Source: Keguizhuia sedimenti (lineage in GTDB: Bacteria > Pseudomonadota > Gammaproteobacteria > Burkholderiales > Burkholderiaceae_D). From it: a DNA stretch of 64,000 nucleotides. The notes under the pieces were generated by a model. That model had not been told where the DNA came from. It did no database searches and saw nothing but the letters and a program-made list of their open reading frames with translations. Below are positions 31,289 to 41,935 of this stretch, piece after piece (within the stretch, counting starts at the first letter, position 1; the number at the start of each line of letters is the position of its first letter). Where the stretch lies: contig JAUYVH010000008.1 of NCBI GenBank assembly GCA_030715135.1, positions 62,001 to 126,000 on the forward strand. The letters run 5' to 3'. The translations under genes were made by a program, and so were the position numbers.

Positions 31289-31560
31289 CAGTTGGCTCCC
31301 ATGACGAGGTATTGTGTGCGCTCGGGCGAGACTGCGACCATGTTCAGTTCGCGCCGCGCACTGGCTTCGATGCGTGCGTGCTTGGCAAGGCTGGACTGAT
31401 CGAGCTGCAACTGCGCCCATTCGATCTCGAGCTGCTTGGCGCGTGCCTGCGCGCGCTCGAGCTCAATGAACAGGCGGCGCGCCTGATATTGAGAATTAAT
31501 CAGGGACAAGGCGCTCATGACCAGCAAAAGCGTCATTAAAGAAATCAGGCGTCCGCTCAC
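31288..31560 (-). CDS. ftsL: Cell division protein FtsL (GTG start)
   Basis: A small bitopic divisome protein, partner of FtsQ and FtsB. The 90-aa sequence has a short cytoplasmic tip, one membrane helix (about 4–22) and a leucine-heptad coiled coil (about 24–65). The start is GTG at 31560, overlapping the rsmH stop as GTGA. An ATG eight codons in would remove part of the membrane helix and is less likely. Identification rests on topology plus its place between rsmH and ftsI. Confidence 0.93.
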   Translation of the reverse strand: MSGRLISLMTLLLVMSALSLINSQYQARRLFIELERAQARAKQLEIEWAQLQLDQSSLAKHARIEASARRELNMVAVSPERTQYLVMGAN

Positions 31561-32516
31561 TGCGCCGCTCCCGTACAGCGTTCAGCCACGCGCATGACCG
31601 CCGAACGGGCACGCGGATTGGCAGCGACCTCGGCAGCCGACGGCTTTAGTTTGGAGAGCAACTTCATTTCCGGTTGCGGGAGATCTTTCGCACGAATCGG
31701 CAGGCGGCGGTCTGGCTGCGGCACATTGGCTTTGGATGCCATGAACCGCTTGACGATGCGATCTTCAAGCGAATGAAAACTGATCACCACCATTCTCCCT
31801 GCTGGAGCCAGGCGTCTGAATGCGCCGTTCAACCCTACTTCGAGTTCCGCAAGCTCCTGATTGATGTAAATCCGGATAGCCTGAAAGGTGCGTGTGGCCG
31901 GGTCTTTGCCCTTCTCGCGAGTTTTGACGGCGTGTGCCACGATCTCGGCAAGCTGTCGTGTGCTTGAAATTGGCCGGACTGCCCGGCCAGCAACAATCGC
32001 CTTTGCAATCTGAAAAGCAAACCGTTCTTCCCCATAGTCCCGTATCACTTTCTCGATATTCTGCTCAGTCTCAGTAGCCAGCCACTCGGCCGCCGACATG
32101 CCGCGCGTGGTATCCATCCTCATATCGAGTGGACCATCTGCGCGAAAACTAAAGCCGCGCGCCGCATCATCGACTTGCGGCGACGAAATTCCCAAATCCA
32201 GCAAGACGCCATCCACTTGCGCGATGCCACGTCCGGCCAGTACCTCTTCCAAGCTTGCAAAACTGCCATGCACTACTTCAAACCGCGGATCCGTAATGGA
32301 TTCCGCCTGCTGAATGGCTTGCGGATCCTTGTCGAAGGCAATCAGCCTGCCCTCTGCGCCCAGGCGCTCAAGAATCTTCCGGCTATGTCCGCCGCGCCCG
32401 AACGTCCCGTCCACATAAATGCCGCTCGCACGCGCATCCTGGATTGCCAATGCATCCACCGCTTCATCCAGCAGCACCGTACGGTGCTGCAGTTCAGGCA
32501 CCGTTTCCATATTCAT
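31557..32516 (-). CDS. rsmH: 16S rRNA (cytosine-1402 N4)-methyltransferase RsmH
   Basis: Methylates N4 of C1402 in the decoding centre of 16S rRNA. The SAM-binding motif [11 protein letters not shown] is near the N-terminus, with [26 protein letters not shown] and [13 protein letters not shown] as family signatures. ATG 32516 gives 319 aa; a GTG one codon upstream is possible, and no strong Shine-Dalgarno is seen. Second gene of the dcw cluster, formerly mraW. Confidence 0.97.
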   Translation of the reverse strand: MNMETVPELQHRTVLLDEAVDALAIQDARASGIYVDGTFGRGGHSRKILERLGAEGRLIAFDKDPQAIQQAESITDPRFEVVHGSFASLEEVLAGRGIAQVDGVLLDLGISSPQVDDAARGFSFRADGPLDMRMDTTRGMSAAEWLATETEQNIEKVIRDYGEERFAFQIAKAIVAGRAVRPISSTRQLAEIVAHAVKTREKGKDPATRTFQAIRIYINQELAELEVGLNGAFRRLAPAGRMVVISFHSLEDRIVKRFMASKANVPQPDRRLPIRAKDLPQPEMKLLSKLKPSAAEVAANPRARSAVMRVAERCTGAAQ

Positions 32517-32522
32517 CACGGG

Positions 32523-32951
32523 CTAGAACGAAAAATTGTTCAATACATCCGGCATGCCGTTGGCAATTGCCTCCGACTCGCTTTCGGCCAACTTGGCCGC
32601 GTCCCAGATCTCGAAATGGCTTCCCATGCCTAACAGCATGACGTCGCGCGACAGGCCAACGGCGTTGCGCAATTCCGGCGCAATCAAGATGCGTCCGGCT
32701 GAATCCATTTCGACATCCGATGCATTACCCAGAAAAATGCGCTGCCAGGCGCGCGCCGACATCGGCCAGGCCGCAATCTGGTCGCGATGCTGCTCCCATA
32801 CCGGGCGCGGGAAAAACAAGAGACATCCGTGCGGATGCTTGGTGAGCGTGACGCGGCCTTCGCATTGCACAAGCAATGCGTCGCGATGCTTGGCAGGAAT
32901 GGACATCCTTCCTTTGGCATCGAGATTTAAAGCGGACGCGCCTTGAAACAC
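32523..32951 (-). CDS. mraZ: Transcriptional regulator MraZ (GTG start)
   Basis: A double-AbrB-fold (SpoVT-AbrB) DNA-binding protein that represses its own dcw operon. The two repeats are clear, [17 protein letters not shown] (about 8–24) and [15 protein letters not shown] in the second half. The start is GTG at 32951: GAGGAG lies nine bases upstream and the product is 142 aa, the family length. The frame is open to 33032, but upstream residues are not MraZ-like. It is the first gene of the cluster, below the promoter and repeat operator at 33026–33087. Confidence 0.95.
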   Translation of the reverse strand: MFQGASALNLDAKGRMSIPAKHRDALLVQCEGRVTLTKHPHGCLLFFPRPVWEQHRDQIAAWPMSARAWQRIFLGNASDVEMDSAGRILIAPELRNAVGLSRDVMLLGMGSHFEIWDAAKLAESESEAIANGMPDVLNNFSF

Positions 32952-33025
32952 TGGTATCTGCTCCTCTGGTCTTGTTTTTTTGCCATCGCGGCCGTGAAAA
33001 TCTGCAGAAAATTCTTGAAATTCTT

Positions 33026-33060
33026 CCCACAAAAAGACACTTTTTCACACTGTCGCCCAC
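33026..33060 (-). promoter_or_regulatory. Probable MraZ operator: four GTGGG-like repeats with 10-base period
   Basis: On the minus strand the repeats are GTGGG (33060–33056), GTGTG (33050–33046), GTGTC (33040–33036) and GTGGG (33030–33026), each separated by exactly five bases. MraZ of E. coli is known to bind TGGGN repeats with five-base spacers just downstream of the mraZ promoter. The position here, from the -10 to about +27, is the same. The two central repeats deviate from the consensus. Confidence 0.8.
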
Positions 33061-33087
33061 TTTAGAGGAAGCGATATTTGCGGTCAA
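33059..33087 (-). promoter_or_regulatory. Sigma70-type promoter of mraZ / the dcw cluster
   Basis: On the minus strand, -35 TTGACC (33087–33082) and -10 TAAAGT (33064–33059) are separated by exactly 17 bases. Predicted transcription begins near 33052, giving a leader of about 100 bases before the GTG of mraZ. The -10 overlaps the first operator repeat by two bases. Confidence 0.75.
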
Positions 33088-33631
33088 GGAATATTGCGAA
33101 GTTAAAACACTAATTTTTTCAATGAAGTCAATGACTTAGACGCATTCATTAAAGCCGATGTTTACCAATTTCCTCAAAAGAATTAAGCACTTATCGAGGA
33201 TATTGAAGGTTTGCTCTTAAATATACACATGTGTTTACATGAAAAAAATCGGCTCCAGCGGCCGAGAACGGCGGCAGGTGGAAAAATTTACTGTTGGAAA
33301 AATGTGAAAGCAGACCAAGTCGCCCGACGGGCTATGAGACTGCGCTATCGGGCAAACATTCACTTTGCCGCCCCAGATAGGTAGATGGTGCGCTCGACCG
33401 GAACGGCATATCTTCTTGAGCGCCACTATGATTTGGATGAAGTTCGGCGCAAAAGCACCAAGCCTGAGTTGCCGAGGTGCAAGCAAGTCAATAAACCGAT
33501 TATTGATTTGTTATTGCTCAGCTATTAGGAAGATGCGCCCATGAACCCATGGGCACCAAAACATTTTTCGTAACGTCTTGTTTTTATTTCTTGTTCTTAC
33601 TGATTGAACACTGATGGCAAATTGGAATGCT
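33088..33631. other. Intergenic region between the mraZ promoter and uvrD, no convincing gene
   Basis: These 544 bases hold no ORF I can assign. An 83-codon frame on the minus strand (33235–33486) and a 47-codon frame on the plus strand (33385–33528) lack recognisable motifs and Shine-Dalgarno sites. A 7-bp hairpin GCCCATG/CATGGGC with a 4-base loop sits at 33537–33554, downstream of uvrD on its strand, but without a U-run. The AT-rich part at 33088–33240 may hold further regulatory sites for the dcw promoter. Confidence 0.5.
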
Positions 33632-35914
33632 TTAAGATGCCACCTTTTCCAGCTTGGCAATTCCCAAATCCAGCAACTTCATGCCATGGCGGCCAAAATT
33701 GATATTGGCGCGCGCGTTGGTTCCGCCGCCTTCAATATTGACGATCACACCTTCTCCGAACTTTTGATGAAAGACCGTTTCGCCGATGCGCCAGCCGATG
33801 TCCTGTTTCGTAAACTTCTGCGCCACCTTGTTCGCTTCGAAATCGGCAACCTCATCCCATGCTGAACGTCTTTGATTGCCGAACCAATGATGCTGCACTT
33901 TCGGCGACAACCATTTAAGCGATTCTTCCGGCAACTCATCAAAGAAACGCGACTTCATGTTGTAGCGCGTCTGGCCGTGCAGCATGCGTGTTTGCGAAAA
34001 ACTCATATACAGCCGTTTTTTCGCGCGGGTAATGGCGACGTACATCAGGCGCCGCTCTTCCTCCACCCCGCCATCAGCTTTTTCGCTGTTTTCATGCGGG
34101 AACAAGCCTTCCTCCAATCCGGTGATGAACACGGCGTCAAATTCCAGGCCCTTGGCCGAATGCACGGTCATCAACTGCAAGGCATCCTGCCCGGCCTGCG
34201 CCTGGTTGTCGCCTGCCTCGAGCGATGCGTGCGACAGAAAAGCCGACAAGGGCGACATGACTTCATTGAGCGGCGTATCGGCATCGATGATTTCAACCCC
34301 GTCTTCCGAGACGATGGCCGCGCCGGCCGAAGTCTGCGCTTTCGGACCGGCCAGCGCCGGCGCGTCCATACCGAAGCCTTCTTCGTTGACGAACAGCGTT
34401 GCCGCGCTGACCAACTGCTCCAGGTTCTCGATCCGGTCCGCGCCTTCTTTTTCGTTCTGATAATGCGCAATCAGGCCGCTGGTTTCCAGAACGATCTGTA
34501 CCATTTCCGGCAGCGACAAATGCTGTGTTTCGAAGCGGGCGCCTTCGATCAATTTCACGAATGCGCCCAGCGAAGAGCCGGCCTTGCCGGAGATATAGGG
34601 AACGGCGGCATATAAGGAAATGCCGTACTGGCGTGCCGCATCCTGCAATTGTTCAATCGAGCGCGCACCGATGCCGCGCGTCGGAAAATTCACCACGCGC
34701 AAAAAGGCTGAATCGTTGTGCGGATTGTCCATCAGTTGCAGGTAGGCGATGGCGTGCTTGATCTCAGCGCGCTCAAAAAAGCGCTGGCCGCCGTACACAC
34801 GATAGGGAATGCCTGCCGTGAACAATGCATGTTCGATCACGCGTGACTGTGCGTTGGAACGGTACAGGATTGCGATCTCGCTGCGCGAAGCCCCTTCGGC
34901 AATCAGGCTCTTTGATTCCTCGATGACCCAGTTCGCTTCCTGAATATCGCTGCTGGCTTCGTAAATGCGCACCGGCTCGCCGTGCCCGGCATCGGTACGC
35001 AGATTCTTGCCCAGCCGCTTGCTGTTATTGGCAATCAGGACATTCGCGGCATCAAGAATATGTCCATGCGAGCGGTAATTCTGCTCCAGCTTGATGAGAT
35101 TTTGCACATGGAATTCACGTTCGAAGGCCGCCATGTTGCCGACATTGGCACCGCGGAAGGCATAAATGCTCTGGTCATCGTCGCCGACGGCAAACACCGC
35201 GCCATGCTCGCCCGCCATTAGCTTGAGCCACTTGTATTGCAGGTCGTTGGTGTCCTGGAACTCATCCACCAGGATATGCCTGAAGCGCGACTGATAATGC
35301 CGGCGCAAAGGTTCATTGCGGCTCAGCAGTTCGTACGTGCGCAACAAGAGTTCGGCAAAGTCGACCACGCCTTCGCGCTGGCACTGGTTTTCATAGGCTG
35401 CATACAATTCTACAAATCGACGGTTGTAATCGTCGTTGGCTTCGACATACTGTGCCCGCAACCCTTGCTCTTTCGCATTATTGATGAAATACATAAGATT
35501 GCGCGGCGGATATTTTTCATCGTCGACGTTTAGGCTTTTAAGCAAGCGCTTGATGGCTGATAACTGGTCTTGCGTATCCAGAATCTGGAAAGTCTGCGGC
35601 AGCGCAGCGTCGCGGTAATGCGCGCGCAGCAGCCGGTTGCACAGCCCGTGGAAGGTGCCTATCCACATGCCGCGCGTATTGATCGGCAGCATGGCCGACA
35701 GGCGCGTGAGCATTTCCTTGGCAGCCTTGTTGGTGAAGGTCACGGCCAGGATGCCGGCCGGCGACACTTGCCCGGTCTGGATCAACCATGCGATGCGTGT
35801 GGTCAGGACGCGTGTTTTGCCCGAACCGGCACCGGCAAGAATGAGCGCCGGCTGCGCTGGCAAGGTTACGGCTGCGAGTTGTTCGGGATTTAAGTTATGG
35901 AGGAGGTTTTGCAT
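33632..35914 (-). CDS. uvrD: UvrD/Rep-family DNA helicase (helicase II)
   Basis: An SF1A 3'-5' helicase for nucleotide excision and mismatch repair. The 760-aa protein has Walker A GAGSGKT (28–34), VTFTNKAA (motif Ia), VDEFQDTN (motif II), GDDDQSIYAFRGA (motif III), and TVHSAKGLEFD and YVAITRAKK for motifs V–VI. The C-terminal Tudor-like tail (about 710–760, HQKFGEGVIVNIEG) favours UvrD over Rep. ATG 35914 starts the family-like MQNLLHNLNPEQ; the frame open to 35998 is not needed. TATAAT lies six bases upstream of the ATG, suggesting a leaderless mRNA. Confidence 0.95.
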   Translation of the reverse strand: MQNLLHNLNPEQLAAVTLPAQPALILAGAGSGKTRVLTTRIAWLIQTGQVSPAGILAVTFTNKAAKEMLTRLSAMLPINTRGMWIGTFHGLCNRLLRAHYRDAALPQTFQILDTQDQLSAIKRLLKSLNVDDEKYPPRNLMYFINNAKEQGLRAQYVEANDDYNRRFVELYAAYENQCQREGVVDFAELLLRTYELLSRNEPLRRHYQSRFRHILVDEFQDTNDLQYKWLKLMAGEHGAVFAVGDDDQSIYAFRGANVGNMAAFEREFHVQNLIKLEQNYRSHGHILDAANVLIANNSKRLGKNLRTDAGHGEPVRIYEASSDIQEANWVIEESKSLIAEGASRSEIAILYRSNAQSRVIEHALFTAGIPYRVYGGQRFFERAEIKHAIAYLQLMDNPHNDSAFLRVVNFPTRGIGARSIEQLQDAARQYGISLYAAVPYISGKAGSSLGAFVKLIEGARFETQHLSLPEMVQIVLETSGLIAHYQNEKEGADRIENLEQLVSAATLFVNEEGFGMDAPALAGPKAQTSAGAAIVSEDGVEIIDADTPLNEVMSPLSAFLSHASLEAGDNQAQAGQDALQLMTVHSAKGLEFDAVFITGLEEGLFPHENSEKADGGVEEERRLMYVAITRAKKRLYMSFSQTRMLHGQTRYNMKSRFFDELPEESLKWLSPKVQHHWFGNQRRSAWDEVADFEANKVAQKFTKQDIGWRIGETVFHQKFGEGVIVNIEGGGTNARANINFGRHGMKLLDLGIAKLEKVAS

Positions 35915-35920
35915 ACCATG

Positions 35921-35926
35921 ATTATA
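35921..35926 (-). promoter_or_regulatory. Candidate -10 box for uvrD, six bases before the ATG
   Basis: TATAAT on the minus strand (35926–35921), preceded by GC exactly as at lpxC (GCTATAAT). No good -35 is visible at 35944–35949. If used, transcription would begin at or next to the ATG at 35914. Confidence 0.4.
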
Positions 35927-36153
35927 GCGGTCAGCATGGCTTCGAACTCGTCCGCATGAATAAAGCAAACTGAATGGCAGGCTTTGCAAAAAGAGCAAAA
36001 GCGGATGGGATGAGACAAGTTTTAATTAATGCTCAATTACTTGCCTTATTTCTTGTACACAATGCCGCTTTAAGGGGGTAGGATTACTATCAGCAGAATC
36101 GGCAATGGATTTAACAAGGTTTTGCCACCCGTTCCAATTGCGGCCAGCGCTTA

Positions 36154-36876
36154 ATGCCATATTCACCCTTGATTACAATTGCCATGAATGCGGAATATAT
36201 CAATATCGCAACTCACTTGATCGCTGCGATTGTGGCTGGCAGCGTCATAGGGCTGGAGCGGAGTTTCCATGGCCGGCCGGCCGGTTTTCGCACTCACTCC
36301 CTGGTGTGCTTATCGTCGAGCCTGCTCATGCTGGTGACGATGTACCAATCGACCTGGCTTCCGGGAATGGATAATGTCATCCTGCAAACGGATCCGACAC
36401 GTATGGCGCAAGGCATCATGACTGGCATCGGCTTTCTCGGTGCAGGAGTGATTTACAAAGAGCACTTCAGCGTGCGTGGATTGACCACCGCGGCGTCTAT
36501 CTGGATTACCGCAGCAATCGGCATATTGATCGGCATCGGATTTTATTTTCCTGCCATTTTGGCGACGTCCCTGACGCTTGGAATTTTGTCGGTATTTCGT
36601 TTCGCCGAATCGCGCATGGTCACGGAGTCTTATGCCCAATATGCCGTCTGCTTCGATCGGCATGATGTCATGCCCGAAGCGGAGCTGCGCGCCCTATTGG
36701 CGGAACATGAGTTCGAAGTAGCCAACATCGGCTACCGCATCCTGCACGACCGGGAGCTGTTCGAATATCACATGGTCATCAAGACCACCGATCCAAGCAA
36801 AACGGGGCCGCTGGCCGAGAAACTGCGCAACTTTGAAAAGGTGCGCGAGTTCAGGATCGAACCGTCGGACGGCTAA
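36154..36876 (+). CDS. MgtC/SapB family membrane protein
   Basis: A 240-aa inner-membrane protein of the MgtC family. In pathogens MgtC supports growth in low magnesium and inside macrophages and modulates the F-ATPase; in environmental species the role is unknown. The N-terminal half has about four to five membrane segments with the signature MTGIGFLGAGVIYKE and RGLTTAASIWITAAIG. The C-terminal 90 residues look like the cytosolic ACT-like domain. ATG 36154 and ATG 36184 (MNAEYINIATHL) are both possible; neither has a good Shine-Dalgarno. It is divergent from uvrD and convergent with thiE. Confidence 0.88.
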   Translation: MPYSPLITIAMNAEYINIATHLIAAIVAGSVIGLERSFHGRPAGFRTHSLVCLSSSLLMLVTMYQSTWLPGMDNVILQTDPTRMAQGIMTGIGFLGAGVIYKEHFSVRGLTTAASIWITAAIGILIGIGFYFPAILATSLTLGILSVFRFAESRMVTESYAQYAVCFDRHDVMPEAELRALLAEHEFEVANIGYRILHDRELFEYHMVIKTTDPSKTGPLAEKLRNFEKVREFRIEPSDG

Positions 36877-36906
36877 GTGGATGAGTCGCCTTCTAAAGGC
36901 GGCCTA

Positions 36907-37512
36907 TCAGAATAATTCAGCAAATTTGCGCGCTGCCGCTTCCGGATCGTCTTGCATGTAGACGCTGCTGATTGCCGCTACCATGTCCGTCCCGGCAGCA
37001 ACCAAAGGCACAGAGTTCTCCGGCGTCATGCCGCCGATTACGACAACCGGCAGCGGAACAATCGCTTTGGATTGCGCAATGATATCGACGGGCGTGGTTA
37101 CCGGATATTTCTTCACTCGCGAAGGATAAAAGCCGCCGAATGCCACATAGCTGGCACCCGCCGCATGCGCTGCCTGCGCCAGTTCCAGACTGCCGTAGCA
37201 TGATGCGCCGACGATCTTGGACGGCCCTACTGCCTTGCGCACTTCGGCAATGGCTGCATCGGTGCCTCCAACGTGAACGCCATCGGCTCCCACTTCCAGT
37301 GCCAGCTCGACATGGTCGTTGACGATGAAAGGCTTGCGGTAGCGGCAGCACAAGGACATCAACTCGCGCGCCTGTTCCTTGCGCAAAGCCGCATCGGCAG
37401 TCTTATGACGGTATTGCACAATTTCAGCGCCTCCGCGCAATGCCTGCTCCGTTACCTCGACCAATTTTTTCGTGTCGTCCCAGTCGGGTGTGACAATATA
37501 CAAACCGTTCAT
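36907..37512 (-). CDS. thiE: Thiamine phosphate synthase
   Basis: Couples HMP-diphosphate and thiazole phosphate to thiamine monophosphate. It is a TIM-barrel of 201 aa with the family motifs VQYRHKTAD, FIVNDHVELALEVGADGVHVG and VVVIGGMTPEN (phosphate loop). AGGGAA precedes the ATG. Last gene of thiC-thiS-thiG-thiD-thiE, 27 bases after thiD. Confidence 0.96.
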   Translation of the reverse strand: MNGLYIVTPDWDDTKKLVEVTEQALRGGAEIVQYRHKTADAALRKEQARELMSLCCRYRKPFIVNDHVELALEVGADGVHVGGTDAAIAEVRKAVGPSKIVGASCYGSLELAQAAHAAGASYVAFGGFYPSRVKKYPVTTPVDIIAQSKAIVPLPVVVIGGMTPENSVPLVAAGTDMVAAISSVYMQDDPEAAARKFAELF

Positions 37513-37539
37513 GCATTTCCCTTCGTTTAAGCTGTTTCT

Positions 37540-38370
37540 TTATGCCGGCGCTCGCGCAGGCATTTTCTGACCGGGCGCAATCGAATAAGCGCGATCCAGC
37601 GCCCGCTGACAATACGCTTGCCCGTGATCAATGGCATCTTGCATTGAGGCTCCGCAGGCAAGTAGCCCGGCAATGGCGGAAGCCAGTGTGCAACCACTGC
37701 CGTGAAAGCCGCCCGGCAAGCGAGGCCATTGCCAGACGCGTCCATTATTATGAGTGAACCAGCGGTTCTGCACTTGCTGGTCTTGCGGCCCATGGCCGCC
37801 TTTGATCAATACATGTCCGCAGCCTCGCTCCAAAAGCATGGCCGCCTGCTTTTCAATATCCGGCTCGCCCCGGCATAATGCCGCAGCTTCCATCAGATTG
37901 GGCGTGATCAAGGTCGCCACATCGATCAAAGGGGCAAGTGCCTGCACAACATCGCCTACCGCCAGCGCATCACCATGCCCGCTTGCCAGTACCGGGTCGA
38001 ATACCACCGGCAAATCCGGCTTTTGTCGCCGCAGAATCCGGATGAACTCCGCAATCGCTTCAGCATTTGCCCGATTGGCGACGATGCCGATCTTGATGGC
38101 CGCAATATCGATCTTTTCAATCAGCGCCAGCGCCTGTTGCCGCATCAACTCAGTAGCCACTGGATGAACCGCGAATACGCGATCGTTATCCTGCACCGTC
38201 AATGCGGTAATCACTGTCAGCGGATGAGCGCCCTGTGCGACGATGGCCTGGATATCGGCCTGGATGCCGGCGCCGCCGCTTGGGTCGGCGCCGGCGAATA
38301 CCAGCACGCAAGGCCGCTTGCCTGTGCTGCTGCCCTGACCGCCGCTCATGTCTTTATCCAGGCTATGCAT
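37540..38370 (-). CDS. thiD: Hydroxymethylpyrimidine/phosphomethylpyrimidine kinase
   Basis: A ribokinase-fold enzyme that phosphorylates HMP and HMP-P. The 276-aa protein has FAGADPSGGAGIQADI near the N-terminus, the VFDPVLASGHGD and TPNLMEAAAL segments, and the anion-hole motif GGFHGSGCTLASAIA with the catalytic Cys loop region. Its ATG overlaps the thiG stop by one base. M8 (MSGGQGSS) is an alternative start. Confidence 0.95.
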   Translation of the reverse strand: MHSLDKDMSGGQGSSTGKRPCVLVFAGADPSGGAGIQADIQAIVAQGAHPLTVITALTVQDNDRVFAVHPVATELMRQQALALIEKIDIAAIKIGIVANRANAEAIAEFIRILRRQKPDLPVVFDPVLASGHGDALAVGDVVQALAPLIDVATLITPNLMEAAALCRGEPDIEKQAAMLLERGCGHVLIKGGHGPQDQQVQNRWFTHNNGRVWQWPRLPGGFHGSGCTLASAIAGLLACGASMQDAIDHGQAYCQRALDRAYSIAPGQKMPARAPA

Positions 38371-39188
38371 CAGCCTTTGGCTTCAACCACACGTCCGACC
38401 ATGGGCGACGAAGGCGATGCGGCAAAGCGCTTGGGAATACGTCCGGCCAGGTAGGCCTCGCGTCCCGCTTCGATTGCCAGGCGCATTGCCCGCGCCATGC
38501 GAATCGGGTCACGCGCACCGGCGATTGCTGTATTCATCAGCACGCCGTCGCAGCCCAGTTCCATGGCGATTGCCGCATCGGACGCCGTACCGACACCGGC
38601 ATCGACCAGCACCGGCACCTTGGACTGCTCGATGATGAGCGATAGATTCCACGGATTGAGTATGCCCATACCAGAGCCGATCAGCGAAGCCAAAGGCATC
38701 ACGGCGACGCAGCCGATCTCTTCCAGGATGCGTGCCTGGATCGGATCGTCGCTGCAGTACACCATCACGTCGAAGCCGTCCTTGACCAGCGTTTCGGCCG
38801 CCTTGAGGGTTTCTGGCATATTGGGAAACAGCGTCTTTTCATCGCCCAGCACTTCCAGCTTGCACAGCTTGTGACCGTTCAGCAATTCACGCCCTAGCTG
38901 CAGCGTGTAAACCGCATCCGCAGCGTTATAGCAGCCGGCCGAATTGGGCAGGATGGTGTACTTCGACGGTGGCACCACGTCGAGCAGGTTGGGCGCCTTG
39001 GGGTCCTGGCCGATGTTGACGCGGCGGATTGCCACCGTGATGATTTCCGCGCGGCTGGCTTCGGTCGCCAGGCGCGTTTCTTCCAGGTCTTTATATTTGC
39101 CGCTGCCTACCAGTAGGCGCGAACCGTAGGTCTTGCCGGCGATGGTCAAGCCATCCTGGTTTTCTACCGGAGTATCGTTGAGTTTCAT
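38370..39188 (-). CDS. thiG: Thiazole synthase
   Basis: Builds the thiazole phosphate from DXP, dehydroglycine and ThiS thiocarboxylate. It is a TIM barrel of 272 aa; the Schiff-base lysine is K110 in CKLEVLGD, and [21 protein letters not shown] is the phosphate-binding region. AGAGGA precedes ATG 39188 at eight bases. It is separated from thiS, its sulfur-carrier partner, by the 365-base repeat region rather than adjoining it. Confidence 0.97.
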   Translation of the reverse strand: MKLNDTPVENQDGLTIAGKTYGSRLLVGSGKYKDLEETRLATEASRAEIITVAIRRVNIGQDPKAPNLLDVVPPSKYTILPNSAGCYNAADAVYTLQLGRELLNGHKLCKLEVLGDEKTLFPNMPETLKAAETLVKDGFDVMVYCSDDPIQARILEEIGCVAVMPLASLIGSGMGILNPWNLSLIIEQSKVPVLVDAGVGTASDAAIAMELGCDGVLMNTAIAGARDPIRMARAMRLAIEAGREAYLAGRIPKRFAASPSSPMVGRVVEAKG

Positions 39189-39553
39189 GGTTTGGTCCTC
39201 TTGCCCCTCCGTTCAGAGGGAAGGGAAATTCGTTAAGAAGTAACTGTCGAGGTTCGAGCGTGCATGCCCTGCTCCGATGTACGTTGCAAAACATGCTTGG
39301 CAAAACCTCGCAATATCACACAGCTCTTCACTTCGCCGCTTGCAAGCGGCTCAGATTCGAACGGCGCGAAGCGGGAATTCGCGAAACCCCGCCTTGCCTC
39401 CGGTCCACCTCGCTGCTTGCGTGCGGCTCGGATCGCGCGGCGCAACGCATCCGTTGCTGAAGCATGCCTCTTATCATACTGCTCTCCACTTCGCTGCTTG
39501 CAAGCAGCTCAGATGAAAGGCGGCGCGAAGCAATGCTTCGCGAATTCCCGCTT
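39189..39553. repeat. Three diverged ~80-bp dyad repeats between thiS and thiG
   Basis: Three tandem units start near 39321, 39400 and 39481. Each has a first dyad GCYGCTTGC-RWGCRGC (39335–39350, 39412–39427, 39493–39508; spaced 77 and 81 bases), then TCRGAT, then a second stem-loop: CGCGAA/TTCGCG in unit 1, GCAACG/CGTTGC in unit 2, CGCGAAGC/GCTTCGCG in unit 3. Units 1 and 3 differ by paired changes that keep the palindrome (GCCG..CGGC versus GCTG..CAGC). No credible ORF is present in 39189–39553. No other copy was noticed in the window. Confidence 0.75.
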
Positions 39554-39763
39554 TCATCCACCGCCAATCGCGCGGACGATATCGACTTTGTCGGCGGCTT
39601 GCAGCGAGCGTTCCGCCCATTGCTGGCGCGGCACGATCTGCCGGTTCACTGCAACCGCCAAGGCTTTACCGGTCAGTTCCAGCGCCGCCACCAGGTCCTG
39701 CAGCGTGGCGTTTTGTTCCAACCGGTAAGGCTCACCGTTTAATTCAATATCGAATGCGGTCAT
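39554..39763 (-). CDS. thiS: Sulfur carrier protein ThiS
   Basis: A ubiquitin-fold protein of 69 aa. Its C-terminal GlyGly (here ending IGGG) is adenylated and converted to a thiocarboxylate that donates sulfur to ThiG. The sequence has the expected N-terminal LNGEPYRL strand and the VAVNRQIVPR motif. Six bases separate it from thiC. The dyad repeats begin right at its 3' end. The adenylating enzyme ThiF is not in the window. Confidence 0.95.
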   Translation of the reverse strand: MTAFDIELNGEPYRLEQNATLQDLVAALELTGKALAVAVNRQIVPRQQWAERSLQAADKVDIVRAIGGG

Positions 39764-39769
39764 GACAAA

Positions 39770-41717
<1,948 letters not shown>

Positions 41718-41750
41718 CCGGAGTGGACTGACAGATATATCAATATTCCG

Positions 41751-41838
41751 ATGCTTCCCTTCGCTGGCATTATCCAGATCAGGTTCAAGGGTTTTTCTCA
41801 CCCGGTTGCCGAATCGACAACCAGGACCCCTAGCGTGG
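41751..41838 (-). promoter_or_regulatory. TPP riboswitch (THI element) upstream of thiC
   Basis: Read on the minus strand the region holds the thi-box landmarks in order: CTAGGGG, GGGTGAGA, then ACCCTTGAACCTGATCTGG, and ATAATGCCAGCGAAGGGA. These match the conserved P1–P5 and pyrophosphate/pyrimidine sensor loops of TPP aptamers. The variable P3 arm contains a GTTGTCG/CGGCAAC-like hairpin. It lies 68 bases upstream of the thiC start. Confidence 0.95.
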
Positions 41839-41935
41839 CCGGACGAATCCGGCGTGAACCGAATTATACGCGGAACTCCGGCAAAGTCACCCCCCGGCCT
41901 TTATAATTACCGGTTTCGCCCAAACAATACCGATC

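Noticed and set aside
33235-33486. 83-codon minus-strand frame upstream of mraZ
   Set aside because: No Shine-Dalgarno, no recognised motif and unusual composition; it may be debris, but I cannot support a gene.
36887-36901. Hairpin CGCCTT-CTA-AAGGCG between mgtC-like gene and thiE
   Set aside because: Only six pairs and no T-run on either strand, so I do not call it a terminator.
39260-39742. Several overlapping open frames in the thiS–thiG gap, on both strands
   Set aside because: They arise from the GC-rich dyad repeats; translations show repeated low-complexity strings and no protein family.
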